This document shows positions 37,221-46,191 of a stretch of 64,000 nucleotides of DNA, piece after piece (position 1 is the stretch's first letter; each line of letters begins with the position of its first letter). The notes under the pieces were generated by a model. The model saw only the letters and a program-made list of their open reading frames with translations, did no database searches and was not told where the DNA came from. The stretch spans positions 1 to 64,000 of the forward strand of contig NZ_BCWD01000005.1 of NCBI RefSeq assembly GCF_001592085.1. The letters run 5' to 3'. A program made the position numbers and the translations under genes. The DNA comes from Levilactobacillus senmaizukei DSM 21775 = NBRC 103853. Lineage in GTDB: Bacteria > Bacillota > Bacilli > Lactobacillales > Lactobacillaceae.

Positions 37221-37230
37221 TCACTTACTA

Positions 37231-37272
37231 ATCAGCTTTCACGAAGCTAACTTCGTGGTTGCTGATTTTTTT
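37231..37272 (+). terminator. Terminator of the tRNA gene
   Basis: ATCAGC-CACGAAG arms and complement followed by TTTTTTT. Confidence 0.85.
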
Positions 37273-37392
37273 GTATAACTAAAGAATAAATATCCGTCGA
37301 GCTAATATCTATTCACGGTCCGCCAATTCGTATCGCCGACAACCGTCATCGATAACCAAACCCGCAACGGAAACTTGCAGAGGTGACGTGTT

Positions 37393-38064
37393 ATGGAAAC
37401 AAAGCACCAGAAGAATCACATGTCGTACCGGATTGTGGCCCTCATCATCGGACTTTTGCTAAATGCTTTTGGAAACGCTCTCAGCGTTGCGGCCAACGCT
37501 GGTAGCGGGATTTGGACCGCCGCGGCCGTGAACATCGCCTATTGGATTCACGGCAACGTTGGGGTCATTCTCCTGATTGTTGGGGTGCTCAGTGCCCTAT
37601 TGAATCAAATCCTTATCCGCAAGGTTGATCTCCCCCGATTTATTGGAGAAGTAGCCTTCATCTCATGTTTCAGCTACTTCATCGACCTATTCGTCGGGGT
37701 CTTCACCAAGTGGGGCATCCCCACCTTGCCGCTCGTGTGGCGGATGGTCCTCAGTATCCTTGGGGTAACCATCTTTGCCTGCTCCATCTCCATCTATCAA
37801 CGGGCCAACCTCATCATGCATCCCAACGATGACACCTCGAATATCCTGCGATTCATGTACCTCGGTGGTCGGGCTACGGCATCACAGTTCGTGGACTTCA
37901 TTCCGCCCATCATCATGATCGCTGTCTGTTACGCGGCCACTCATCAAATCTACTCAGTTAACGTGGGGACGCTGTATTCCATCCTGTTCAACGGATTCAT
38001 CATCGCCGCCTCGGATAAGCACATCATGCCCCACCTGTATCATAATTTTCGCGCCTCTCATTAG
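37393..38064 (+). CDS. YczE/YyaS/YitT-like integral membrane protein
   Basis: 223 residues with about five or six membrane helices (first at about 11-30). The LNAFGNALSVAANAGSGIWTA element and the central IYQRANLIMHPNDDTSN segment are typical of the YczE/YyaS family. These proteins are thought to be transporters or to help export, but their role is not established. The gene is alone, with AGAGGTG before the ATG and a strong terminator behind it. Confidence 0.8.
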   Translation: METKHQKNHMSYRIVALIIGLLLNAFGNALSVAANAGSGIWTAAAVNIAYWIHGNVGVILLIVGVLSALLNQILIRKVDLPRFIGEVAFISCFSYFIDLFVGVFTKWGIPTLPLVWRMVLSILGVTIFACSISIYQRANLIMHPNDDTSNILRFMYLGGRATASQFVDFIPPIIMIAVCYAATHQIYSVNVGTLYSILFNGFIIAASDKHIMPHLYHNFRASH

Positions 38065-38069
38065 CGCTA

Positions 38070-38100
38070 AGCCATCAGCCCCACGGTTGATGGCTTTTTT
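38070..38100 (+). terminator. Terminator of the YczE-like gene
   Basis: AGCCATCA/TTGATGGCT arms followed by TTTTTT. Confidence 0.8.
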
Positions 38101-38219
38101 GTCTCCATCTGGACAATAACTACTAAGAAGACTAATCTGAATTTAATACGTGGATTGGACTATTTTGCCGAAAAGTCATTTATCGAATGGTCCATCCCCA
38201 TCAGAGAGGATCGGTGTCG

Positions 38220-39221
38220 ATGAAGAAGACCATTACCCTATTTACCTGCTGTCTCGTGCTCCTGAGCGGCGTTTCTGCCGGTGCGGCGACCAAGAACCCC
38301 GCCCCCGTCAACAAGTACCGCTATGCCCAGAAGCAGGCGTCGTACTATACAAAATCTACCAGCAAATATTACCGTACCATTTGGCATAACTCCCGGAAGG
38401 CTTGGAATAAGTCAAAGGCCTTCAAATGGTCGACGACCAAGAATAAAAAGTCCCGGTCATACGCAACGACCGTGAGCCGGACCACCGGGGTTTGGACCAA
38501 CGCCACCGGGATGGCGTATAACGGCAAGGGCTTCGACAGTCGGGGTAATCAGACCGGCGCGGGCATGTACCTGAACCGTGCCATCCTGAAGAAATACCAA
38601 TATAATAAAAAACAACGTACCAACGTTGCCATTCATGAAATGGGTCATGCGTTAGGCCTAAGCCACAATAATGCCGGCTCAGTCAGCGTCATGAACCCGG
38701 CCAACCGGCGCTATGCCCTGCGTAGCTGCGACATCAAAGGTGCCAAGAAGGTCTACAGCACCCCCGCTGCCACCCGGGCGACCCTGGCCAGTGCCGCCAA
38801 ACCAATGCTTACCGTTGACCACATTCACGACTACTCCAATAACATTTATGGCGTCGAGCAACTTAAACACGATGCGGGCACGATCGTTGAGGGAACCATT
38901 ACCCAAAGTGTGGCCCACCATACCGCCCCACAGAACTACTACACCACCCAGACCATCAAGGTTAGTGACCGCTTTAAGGGAACCAAGCACCAAACGATGA
39001 CCTTCACCCAGGGTGGCACGCCTCAAATGGCCGTCGCCAACAGCGAGGTGTTGCATCCCGGTGAAGACGTCGTCGTCATGCTGGCCAAACATCCCAGTGG
39101 TCAGTACTACGTGATTAACGACGGCCAAGGCATGTTCATCGACACCCACACCTCGAACGGAAACGAACTCTTCGAACACGTTTCCGACCACGGCATCTAT
39201 ACTGAAGACATGTTGCATTAA
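38220..39221 (+). CDS. Secreted matrixin-like zinc metalloprotease
   Basis: 333 residues from the ATG MKKTITLFTC, placed after AGAGAGGA. Signal peptide ends near SAGAA (about 22). The zinc motif HEMGHALGLSH at 139-149 is a full metzincin HExxHxxGxxH, and VSVMNP just after supplies the Met-turn, so a matrixin/M10 or closely related metzincin fold is likely. The region before (MAYNGKGFDSRGNQTGAGMYLN) matches the substrate strand of small bacterial matrixins. The C-terminal 170 residues are a separate beta-rich domain, with VVVMLAKHPSGQYYVINDGQGMF, that I cannot name. It probably cleaves extracellular or surface proteins; the target is unknown. Confidence 0.85.
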   Translation: MKKTITLFTCCLVLLSGVSAGAATKNPAPVNKYRYAQKQASYYTKSTSKYYRTIWHNSRKAWNKSKAFKWSTTKNKKSRSYATTVSRTTGVWTNATGMAYNGKGFDSRGNQTGAGMYLNRAILKKYQYNKKQRTNVAIHEMGHALGLSHNNAGSVSVMNPANRRYALRSCDIKGAKKVYSTPAATRATLASAAKPMLTVDHIHDYSNNIYGVEQLKHDAGTIVEGTITQSVAHHTAPQNYYTTQTIKVSDRFKGTKHQTMTFTQGGTPQMAVANSEVLHPGEDVVVMLAKHPSGQYYVINDGQGMFIDTHTSNGNELFEHVSDHGIYTEDMLH

Positions 39222-39225
39222 CTAA

Positions 39226-39262
39226 AAAGCGGCCGACCAGGACATCCTGATCGGTCGCTTTC
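39226..39262. terminator. Terminator between convergent genes
   Basis: AAAGCG-CCGA-CAGGA arms and complement, A-rich on the left and T-rich on the right; can serve both flanking genes. Confidence 0.65.
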
Positions 39263-39282
39263 ACTATGTATGGCCGACTATC

Positions 39283-39519
39283 TTACCGTGAGCGCCAGAG
39301 GCGAAACGCCGCCACCAGATCAATTAACGCAAATAGCGCAATAAACCCGCCGACACTCTCAAAGAATAATAGACCGTAACTCCGCCAGAACAACTGGCCT
39401 TGCGTGATGAAATCAATCGCCCCTTTTACCAGAAACACGGGGACTAAGAAAAACAGATAAATTCCTAACAAATCAATCGTTTGACTCACTTGGTCTCTAA
39501 AAATTTTACGAAAGCTCAT
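39283..39519 (-). CDS. Small two-helix membrane protein
   Basis: 78 residues from the ATG reading MSFRKIFRDQ, with GGAGGG upstream. Two predicted membrane helices (about 17-35 and 46-70) end in a positively charged RLWRSR tail. No family is recognised. It is convergent with the metalloprotease gene, and no function is assigned. Confidence 0.6.
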   Translation of the reverse strand: MSFRKIFRDQVSQTIDLLGIYLFFLVPVFLVKGAIDFITQGQLFWRSYGLLFFESVGGFIALFALIDLVAAFRLWRSR

Positions 39520-39746
39520 CACACAACCCTCCGTCTCCAATGCCATCACCAGATCAACGTCTTGCCCACCGTCAATTCCCCAATTAACGGGCCCCAGAAT
39601 CAGTCGCAACGTCGGTCATGATTTCCCTAAGTTCCCCATGACGTCATGGTAACATGTCTCGCCCCTAAAAGACTATGCCCCTGGACTAGTTTTTCGAAAA
39701 AACCAACACTAATCATATGTTTTCCGGATTAACATGTGCGCTTGGA

Positions 39747-39785
39747 CAGCAAAACGACCGGCTTGCCACCAAGGCAACCGGTCGT
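39747..39785 (-). terminator. Terminator of the 39799 lipoprotein gene
   Basis: ACGACCGG-TTGCC arms and complement with TTTTGC following on the minus strand. Confidence 0.75.
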
Positions 39786-39798
39786 CATTTATTTAATC

Positions 39799-41409
39799 TT
39801 ATTTCCAATAAGCATACTTATATTGAGCATCGCTCATCATGGTGTATTTCAACCCACCAACGGACTTAGACACTAAGTGTGCCTTGGCTTGTTGGTATAG
39901 TGGTACGAGGCCGGCTTGCTTCGTCACGTAGGTATCAGCTTCCTTCAGCATGTCCCACCGCTGTTGCGTGGTGTACTTGGAGGTATCATCAATCTGCTTC
40001 ATCAGATTACTGAAGTGCGCATTATCCCACTTGGTGAAGTTCACTGAACTCTTGCCATCAGCCATTTGTAAGAAGTCGGATGGGTCCCGCCAGTCGGTCG
40101 TCCAACCGTCGAGGTCGATGTCGTAGTCACCAGAAGCCCCCTTAGCTATCTGTTGTGCCAACGGCATGGACTTAATGGTTATGGTCAGGCCTGGCATGTA
40201 CTTTTGTGCCTGTTGTTGCAGGTATTGCGCCACATGCTTCTGTTCATCGGTATCGGCCGTCAGAAGTTCCAAATTGGCTTTTTTGATACCTAGTTCCTTC
40301 TTAGCTTGGTTCCAAAGAGTCGTGGCCTGCTTAGGATTGTAGCTTAGGAGGTTGCCTACGTCCTTAGAGAAGTCTTTGCCGGTAGTTGGGTCATTACCGT
40401 CCCCATAAGGAATGAGGCTCTTAGCGGCCGCTGAACCGTCTTGTAAGACGTTCTTGGTCAGGGTCTGCCGATTAACCACGTAGGAGAAGGCTTGCCGGAC
40501 CTTGGTATTGTGAGTCACGGTCTTCTTGTCGTTAAATTCCAGGAACCGCATGGAGCTCCCTAAGGTCTCCTTCAACTCCGGATTGTCGGCATTTTGCTTG
40601 ATATATTGACCGGAAAGGACGGTCTCTTGAACCTTGCCGGACTTGAACAAGCTGGAAGAGGTCCCCGGATCTTTCACAACTTGAACGTTAACCTTCTTAA
40701 TCTTCACGTTCTTAGCATTCCAGTACTGGTCGTTCTTCACGTAAGACCAGTTGTCGGATGAGCCACTCCAGCCCACCAACTTGTAGGCCCCTTCGGACAT
40801 GGTCTTGTCAGCAGAGGTCCCATACTTGCTCCCATACTTTTCAAATAAATCGGTCTTCATGGGATAAGCGGCGGTGGCTAGAATGTCGCCCAACCATGGT
40901 TGGGGCTTTGACAAGGTCATCTGTAACGTTGATTTATTAAGGGCCTTCACCCCTAAAGCTGAGGCGGGTTTCTTCCCAGCTTGAACATCATCATAGTTCT
41001 TCACAAACTTAAGCTTGTTAGCCACCTGCGACTTAGACTTCGGATTAACCTGCCAGTCAAAGGAGGTCACGAAGTCTTGGGCCGTGACGGGATCGCCATT
41101 TTGCCACTTCGCATTCTTCTTAATCTTGAAGGTATAGACGGTGCCGTTCTTGGTTGGCTTCACCACTTTAGTGGCCACTCCGGCAGCCACCTTACCATTC
41201 TTATCCAACGTATACAGCCCCTCAGCCGTCTGGGAAATCATGCTGGAACTGTTACTGTCGCCGGAGATGGCCGGATTGGCCGTGGCTGGGTTGCCCACGA
41301 TCGTCACGTTCAAATCCTTGTCCGCATTACTCTTGGCTGTGGTGGACCCACAACCGGCCAACGCTGCAACGGCTAATAGCCCAAATCCTAATCCGATAAA
41401 TTTTTTCAT
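39799..41409 (-). CDS. Oligopeptide-binding lipoprotein (OppA-like), T-box controlled
   Basis: 536 residues. Lipoprotein signal with lipobox LAGC (Cys20). Extracellular solute-binding protein family 5 (SBP_bac_5): YTFKIKKNAKWQNGDPVTAQDFVTS is the family signature at about 90-115, and LxxxADTDEQKHVAQYLQQQ and DLDGWTTDWRDPSDF follow. It captures peptides for an ABC importer; no permease or ATPase genes are near, so it must share the transporter of another locus. A T-box leader precedes it, so it should be made when a certain tRNA is uncharged. It is a more distant relative of the two lipoproteins at 50847 and 54886. Confidence 0.92.
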   Translation of the reverse strand: MKKFIGLGFGLLAVAALAGCGSTTAKSNADKDLNVTIVGNPATANPAISGDSNSSSMISQTAEGLYTLDKNGKVAAGVATKVVKPTKNGTVYTFKIKKNAKWQNGDPVTAQDFVTSFDWQVNPKSKSQVANKLKFVKNYDDVQAGKKPASALGVKALNKSTLQMTLSKPQPWLGDILATAAYPMKTDLFEKYGSKYGTSADKTMSEGAYKLVGWSGSSDNWSYVKNDQYWNAKNVKIKKVNVQVVKDPGTSSSLFKSGKVQETVLSGQYIKQNADNPELKETLGSSMRFLEFNDKKTVTHNTKVRQAFSYVVNRQTLTKNVLQDGSAAAKSLIPYGDGNDPTTGKDFSKDVGNLLSYNPKQATTLWNQAKKELGIKKANLELLTADTDEQKHVAQYLQQQAQKYMPGLTITIKSMPLAQQIAKGASGDYDIDLDGWTTDWRDPSDFLQMADGKSSVNFTKWDNAHFSNLMKQIDDTSKYTTQQRWDMLKEADTYVTKQAGLVPLYQQAKAHLVSKSVGGLKYTMMSDAQYKYAYWK

Positions 41410-41443
41410 TTTATAATCCCCTTTATTCTGCTCAATTTAAAAA

Positions 41444-41690
41444 GTCACCCATCCTCGTCAATCATCTCTGATCGACAAGGGCGAGTGACTCGCGGTACCA
41501 CCTTGTTTTTTACTTAGGAGTCAACCATAGCCGACTCACGTGAGGTAATGGTCACGGACCAGTGACGGCTACTCGTTTCACCGTCACGACGCGCCGATGC
41601 GTCCCACTTTCCGTTAGATTCGGCTTCCATCGTCCCGAACTCGCTGGCCTAACAATTGAAAATGGCTCTTCTGCGCTTTGTCGTAATTAT
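41444..41690 (-). promoter_or_regulatory. T-box leader upstream of the 39799 lipoprotein gene
   Basis: Contains the 14-base T-box core AAGGTGGTACCGCG (41491-41504, minus strand), an AGCGAG/GATGG distal stem I, a GTGACGG/CCGTCAC stem, and a terminator hairpin (41444-41489) followed by TTTTT. The antiterminator bulge reads UGGU, which fits a tRNA with discriminator A. Stem I is short and lacks a clear AGUA/GAA specifier loop, so the amino acid could not be read. Confidence 0.85.
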
Positions 41691-41698
41691 TGATTATA

Positions 41699-41727
41699 AA
41701 TTTATCATAATTCATTTTAGATGTCAA
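41699..41727 (-). promoter_or_regulatory. Promoter of the T-box leader
   Basis: -35 TTGACA and -10 TAAATT on the minus strand with a 17-bp spacer. Confidence 0.55.
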
Positions 41728-41774
41728 CAACATTATAAATATTCATTTTTATGTATATAGAGGGCGAATTAGAC

Positions 41775-41815
41775 TAAAAAAAGCGGCTAACCCATGTCGC
41801 TGTAGGTTAGCCGCT
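41775..41815 (-). terminator. Terminator of the 41860 gene
   Basis: Perfect AGCGGCTAACC/GGTTAGCCGCT arms, with seven T residues on the minus strand. Confidence 0.85.
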
Positions 41816-41859
41816 ATGAATATTCTGTTAAATAATCGTGTCGGATTGCTCAAAACTTT

Positions 41860-42141
41860 TTATTTATTCACGCCATGCCACGGTTTAGCATGTTGGGCGT
41901 TAGAAACCGTGGTTGTCTGACGACTGACAGTCTTCCCCGCCTGACTAGTCGTCTTCTGCGTTTTCATTTGTACGTGACCCTTGTGAGTCCCATCGGACAG
42001 CTGAACCGCCGTCTGACCGGACGTCGGCTGGACCACCGAGTCGGTTACCGTTGGTCGCTGATGAACCGGTTGGATAAAGAACAGCCCACCTGCCACCAGG
42101 CCAACCAGCAGACCGTTGATTCCCCTAGTCAATTTTTTCAT
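41860..42141 (-). CDS. Small exported or membrane-anchored protein
   Basis: 93 residues. Lys-rich start and a hydrophobic segment (about 9-24) form a signal peptide or anchor; the rest is polar, with many Thr, Gln and Lys. AGGGGAAA precedes the ATG, and a strong terminator follows, which supports a true gene. No domain is recognised. Confidence 0.6.
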   Translation of the reverse strand: MKKLTRGINGLLVGLVAGGLFFIQPVHQRPTVTDSVVQPTSGQTAVQLSDGTHKGHVQMKTQKTTSQAGKTVSRQTTTVSNAQHAKPWHGVNK

Positions 42142-42212
42142 GTATTTCCCCTGATTTCCCTGAAAACTTGATAACTCCCTGTGTGTTATTATACACCAAA
42201 ATTTATGATTGC

Positions 42213-43388
42213 CTATTCATACTTTTCGATATGGGGCTTGTTGCCTACGACCGTGAAGAAGGTTAGTACCAGCATGAAGAGGATGGCAATCGCCGCCGTA
42301 ATGAACAAGATGGTATAAGAGGAGTGGTCAATGATGATCCCCCCGATTAGCGGACCGAACGCCCGACCGAACGCGCCCCACGCATTGGCTAGGCCTTGAT
42401 ATTTCCCTTTTACCACCTCCGGCGTCAACGTGTTAACGATCGATGGGATCGCTGGGAATGCTGTCGCCTCACCTAAGGTCAAAATCGTCATGGCTAGGAC
42501 AAAGTGGAGATAGTCTTTGGCAAATATCAGGGTAACAAACGACATTGCTACAAAGAAAATCCCGGCATAAACCAGAACATATTCATTTTTGAAATAGTGG
42601 GCCAGCCAATTTAGACAAGCTTGGAAAACTACGATTAACCCAGCGTTTAACGTCCACAGTAAACTGTATTCCTTCATGGGAATGCCCATCCCAGTCATAT
42701 ATACAGCTAGGTTGGAAACCCATTGCTCATACATAATCCAGATAACTACCAGCGAGGCAAAGAAGATAAACATAATCCGCAGGTTAGGGGCCGCGATATG
42801 AACGTGTTCGGTTGTTTTCTCTACGGCTTTACGGTGCATCACCGCTGGCGCCCGATAATAGGCGATCACAATACCGAAGAAGATAACAAACAAGCTAAAG
42901 GCCAAGCCAAACAGCAAGGTGACACTGATACTATAGACAAACCCGACCATGGCGGTTCCTAAAACCACCCCAAGGTTTTGCGCAAAGTAAAGCATATTAA
43001 ATATGTATCGCCCATCTCGACTATGGATGGTGGTTCCTAGCGAGTTGACCATCGTCAGCGTCCATCCGGAAGCGAATCCCAGGAGGACTAGGGCAATTGG
43101 AAATTGTGGCCAGCCGTGATTAATCATCAAGCCGGCCAACGTAACCAGCGAAATGGTAACCCCACCAAGCGTCAAATAGTAAGGATTCGTCCGGTCAAAC
43201 AACCGGCCACCCAACATACTTCCAACCACGTTGGCCAGGGAATACATCAGGAGAATCACCCCAACCCTAGTCAATGATGCACCTAGTCGATCATGCATAT
43301 AAATGGTGGTCAACGGCCAAATAAAGCTCATTCCGATACTACTAAATAGCGCACCCAGCAGTAACCAGCGCAGCTTGATTTCTTTCAT
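42213..43388 (-). CDS. MFS transporter (multidrug-efflux-like)
   Basis: 391 residues with about twelve membrane helices, starting at about 8-28. The motif A loop GGRLFDRTNPYYL after helix 2 marks a major facilitator. The second half has GLANAWGAFGRAFGPLIGG. Of the YttB/MdrP-like drug-efflux type by overall look; the substrate is unknown. GGAGGGTC precedes the start. It is divergent from the flavodoxin-fold gene with 137 bp between them. Confidence 0.85.
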   Translation of the reverse strand: MKEIKLRWLLLGALFSSIGMSFIWPLTTIYMHDRLGASLTRVGVILLMYSLANVVGSMLGGRLFDRTNPYYLTLGGVTISLVTLAGLMINHGWPQFPIALVLLGFASGWTLTMVNSLGTTIHSRDGRYIFNMLYFAQNLGVVLGTAMVGFVYSISVTLLFGLAFSLFVIFFGIVIAYYRAPAVMHRKAVEKTTEHVHIAAPNLRIMFIFFASLVVIWIMYEQWVSNLAVYMTGMGIPMKEYSLLWTLNAGLIVVFQACLNWLAHYFKNEYVLVYAGIFFVAMSFVTLIFAKDYLHFVLAMTILTLGEATAFPAIPSIVNTLTPEVVKGKYQGLANAWGAFGRAFGPLIGGIIIDHSSYTILFITAAIAILFMLVLTFFTVVGNKPHIEKYE

Positions 43389-43525
43389 AGACCCTCCTCC
43401 TAAGAATTGCGTTTATTCCTCATTCTAGCACGGACCTCCCCCGTTTCACCAGCCTTCTTCGGGAATCGCCTCAATTGCTTTAAGCGACCGCTTTCTCTAA
43501 ACTAACCCCAAGGAGGAAGACCATT

Positions 43526-44053
43526 ATGACAACGCTATTTATCAACGGCAGTCCACGACGACACGGAAATACAGCCACTCTCGGTCGGCGACTCCTTGCT
43601 GACCTAGACCATACGACGATTCACCTCGCGGATTACCGATTAAACTTTGAACAGGACCAGCGAGAAACCAACGACCCCCAGATCGACCAAAGTGATGACT
43701 TTGAGACCCTCATGGACCAGGTTCGCGTCAGTGAGACCTTGGTCCTAGGCACACCCGTTTACTGGTACGGCATGACCGGTCAGCTCAAGGTCTTCATGGA
43801 CCGCTGGTTCGACAGCTACTCGGCCGATTTCCCCTTTGCGAAGAAGCAGGTCTACCTACTGATAGTTGGTGCTGATCAGCCCGAGGTGAAGGCGACGGGG
43901 ATTACCCAAGCCGTGCGCAATTCTTGTGAGTGGCTACAGATGGACTTTCGGGGCACTCTAACCGTCACGGCCGATGGTATCGATGATGTGGCTAATATGG
44001 AACAGTTGCCCCCTGCGTTTACCCACATGCGATCCGACCTTAAACATCCTTAA
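43526..44053 (+). CDS. Flavodoxin-fold NAD(P)H-dependent oxidoreductase
   Basis: 175 residues. The FMN phosphate loop INGSPRRHGNT is at 7-17 and the second FMN loop GTPVYWYGMTGQLKVFMDRW at about 75-94, typical of the FMN-dependent NADPH oxidoreductase (FMN_red) family. It likely reduces quinones, azo compounds or other acceptors. AAGGAGGAAG precedes the start. It is divergent from an MFS exporter, which may hint at a shared role in handling a toxic compound. Confidence 0.85.
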   Translation: MTTLFINGSPRRHGNTATLGRRLLADLDHTTIHLADYRLNFEQDQRETNDPQIDQSDDFETLMDQVRVSETLVLGTPVYWYGMTGQLKVFMDRWFDSYSADFPFAKKQVYLLIVGADQPEVKATGITQAVRNSCEWLQMDFRGTLTVTADGIDDVANMEQLPPAFTHMRSDLKHP

Positions 44054-44063
44054 TCAACCCTAA

Positions 44064-44079
44064 TGTTTCATGTGAAACA
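44064..44079. promoter_or_regulatory. parS-like site
   Basis: TGTTTCATGTGAAACA, one base from the parS consensus, flanked by AA/TT pairs that extend the palindrome. Confidence 0.7.
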
Positions 44080-44090
44080 TTGAAAAATAA

Positions 44091-44135
44091 AGCCACCACC
44101 GGACCAAGGATACTGGTCTGGCGGTGGCTTTCCGT
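44091..44135 (+). terminator. Terminator of the flavodoxin-fold gene
   Basis: AGCCACC-GGACCA arms and complement followed by a short T stretch on the plus strand. Confidence 0.65.
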
Positions 44136-44441
44136 ATTTATTGTCATAGCTGGGTGTAAAGAAATGGTGCAATGCTTTAGGAGCGCTGAAGCTTTAACTA
44201 GCAATGGACCCCCCCGGAGCCCTCATTGAGAACCAGTACCGCTCCTGGATACGATCCCCGGCATCTGTGGCTTCCGAGACGAGTTCCCGAACGCAATCAG
44301 TTGTGGCTAACCGCTTTTAGGAAAACTCTGAACACAAAAAAACCACCGCTCGGGGAAAGCGATGGTCATCGGAGTAGGGATAACGTCATTTATAAGAATG
44401 ACGTTAACTATTTTTTCATTATTCCAGGGGAGGAGGAGTAC

Positions 44442-44459
44442 ATGAAAAAAGATTGTTAA
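44442..44459 (+). other. Strong ribosome binding site before a five-codon frame
   Basis: AGGAGGAG ends five bases before ATG, which opens only Met-Lys-Lys-Asp-Cys-stop. A shift of frame after the first codons would give a peptide of about 25 residues. It may be a leader peptide, a broken small gene or chance. Confidence 0.25.
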
Positions 44460-44626
44460 TCTTTGGTAGAAGCACCCAATTGGTTAACTTCTATAATCCA
44501 TATATTAATCGGAAAATATGACGAAAGTGTGAACTTTTTGACACCACCATATGAATTTTACACATAAGTACTATTAATCCTGTCATTTCAAGTCAAACTC
44601 ATTGGTTGCGCCCCATCATTGTCCTA

Positions 44627-44668
44627 ATCAAAAACGACTTATCGGACTAAACTCGTCGATAAGTCGTT
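44627..44668 (-). terminator. Terminator of dnaB
   Basis: Perfect AACGACTTATCG arms and complement with TTTTTGATT following on the minus strand. Confidence 0.85.
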
Positions 44669-44678
44669 GGCACTTTTA

Positions 44679-46070
44679 CTATTTATCGGGCACATAGGCC
44701 ACAGAAGAAAATTTGTTATAGGATTTAACAAATAATAACTTCACCGTTCCACGAGGACCCGACCGGTTCTTTTCAATAATGACTTCAACTTCCCCAACAT
44801 CCTGGTCGTCACTATCACGGGGATCGCTGTCGCCACCACCATCGTCACCTTCGCCGTCCCGTTCGTAATAGTCATCCCGGTACAGGAAGGAAACAATATC
44901 AGCATCTTGTTCGATTGACCCGGATTCACGGATATCAGACAACACTGGCCGCTTGTCCTGACGTTGTTCCACGCCACGAGAAAGTTGTGACAACGCGATG
45001 ACCGGCACATGCAACTCCTTGGCGAGCTTCTTCAATTGCCGCGAAATATCGGAAACTTCTTGTTGCCGACTTTCATGATTGGTCCCTTCAATCAGTTGAA
45101 GATAATCAATCACGATCAACCCTAAGTTGCCCCGTTCCTTGGCTAACCGGCGACACTTAGCTCGGATCTCGGTAATCTTGTTGCCGGCGGTGTCATCGAT
45201 ATAAATGCTGGCCTTAGCCAAGCTACCCATCGCCACAATCAAGTTTTGCCATTCGTCTTCCGACAATTGCCCCGTCCGCAAATGGTTGGCATCAATGGAA
45301 CCTTCTGCACACAGCATCCGGTTAACCAGCGATTCCGCACTCATTTCCAAACTGAAGATGGCCACCGTCTTGTCGGTTTTGGTCCCCACATTTTGCGCAA
45401 TGTTTAGGGCAAAGGCCGTCTTCCCCACGGCAGGCCGAGCAGCTAGGATCATGAGTTCATCGTCATGCAGCCCGGTGGTCATCTTATCCAATTCGGCATA
45501 GCCCGTCGAAAGCCCGGTGATCACGTCGCCCTGCTCGGATAGCTTATTAATCTCTTCAAATGAGGTATTTAAGACATCACGAATCGGTTTAAAGCCGGAC
45601 TGGTTCCGGGTTTCGGCAACACTCATGATGTCACGTTCGGCATTATCTAACAGGTCTGAGACATCCTCATCCTGTTGATACCCCTGTGTCGCAATGTTGG
45701 TAGCGGTTTGGATTAACCGCCGCAAGATCGCTTTTTCCTGAACAATTTTAGCGTAGTAAGTCGCGTTGGCCGCCGTTGGGACGGCACCCGCCAACTCGGC
45801 AATATACGTCACGCCACCGACATCATCCAGTTCATTTTTAGCTGTTAAGCGATCGGTGATGGTTACCACGTCAATGGCTTCATCCCGGTCATTAAGGTCA
45901 ATCATGGCCTGGTAAATAATCTGGTGTTCCCGCCGATAGAAGTCCGCCGGTTCCAGATATTCCAACGCATCCACCAAAGCATCGGTACTCAAAAAGATCG
46001 CCCCGAGGACCGCCTTTTCGGCATCGAGGTTCTGTGGTGGTGTGTGATCGGTTAATACATTGTTATCCAT
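44679..46070 (-). CDS. dnaB: Replicative DNA helicase
   Basis: 463 residues, the usual size for the hexameric DnaB helicase (DnaC in Bacillus naming). N-terminal primase-binding domain at about 10-115, linker helix, and RecA-like domain with Walker A ARPAVGKT at 211-218, Walker B LIVIDYLQLI and the arginine-finger region near KKLAKELHVPVIALSQLSRGVE. An acidic insert (GDGEGDDGGGDSDPRDSDDQD) near the C-terminus is lineage-specific in look. Downstream of rplI, but a terminator lies between them. Confidence 0.97.
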   Translation of the reverse strand: MDNNVLTDHTPPQNLDAEKAVLGAIFLSTDALVDALEYLEPADFYRREHQIIYQAMIDLNDRDEAIDVVTITDRLTAKNELDDVGGVTYIAELAGAVPTAANATYYAKIVQEKAILRRLIQTATNIATQGYQQDEDVSDLLDNAERDIMSVAETRNQSGFKPIRDVLNTSFEEINKLSEQGDVITGLSTGYAELDKMTTGLHDDELMILAARPAVGKTAFALNIAQNVGTKTDKTVAIFSLEMSAESLVNRMLCAEGSIDANHLRTGQLSEDEWQNLIVAMGSLAKASIYIDDTAGNKITEIRAKCRRLAKERGNLGLIVIDYLQLIEGTNHESRQQEVSDISRQLKKLAKELHVPVIALSQLSRGVEQRQDKRPVLSDIRESGSIEQDADIVSFLYRDDYYERDGEGDDGGGDSDPRDSDDQDVGEVEVIIEKNRSGPRGTVKLLFVKSYNKFSSVAYVPDK

Positions 46071-46150
46071 GCTGACTATTTACCCCTTCACTAGACCGTG
46101 CGTTTTTGTTAGACCTCATCTTACCATGTAACGCGGGTTCTCGTAAAATA

Positions 46151-46176
46151 AAAAAGGTCGTCAAGAATCGACGACC
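46151..46176 (-). terminator. Terminator between rplI and dnaB
   Basis: GGTCGTC/GACGACC arms, with TTTTTTATTTT following on the minus strand. Confidence 0.75.
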
Positions 46177-46191
46177 CTCATCTATCAAAAG

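Larger units (their letters stand above)
44054..44678. other. Intergenic region with a parS-like site
   Basis: About 620 bp. Contains the parS-like site 44064-44079, a terminator at 44091-44130, the dnaB terminator, and a strong AGGAGGAG site before a tiny frame at 44442-44459. No clear gene. Confidence 0.5.

Noticed and set aside
44226-44459. 77-codon frame in the gap before dnaB
   Set aside because: No ribosome binding site, no recognisable sequence and odd composition; only its last ATG has a good site and that gives five codons.
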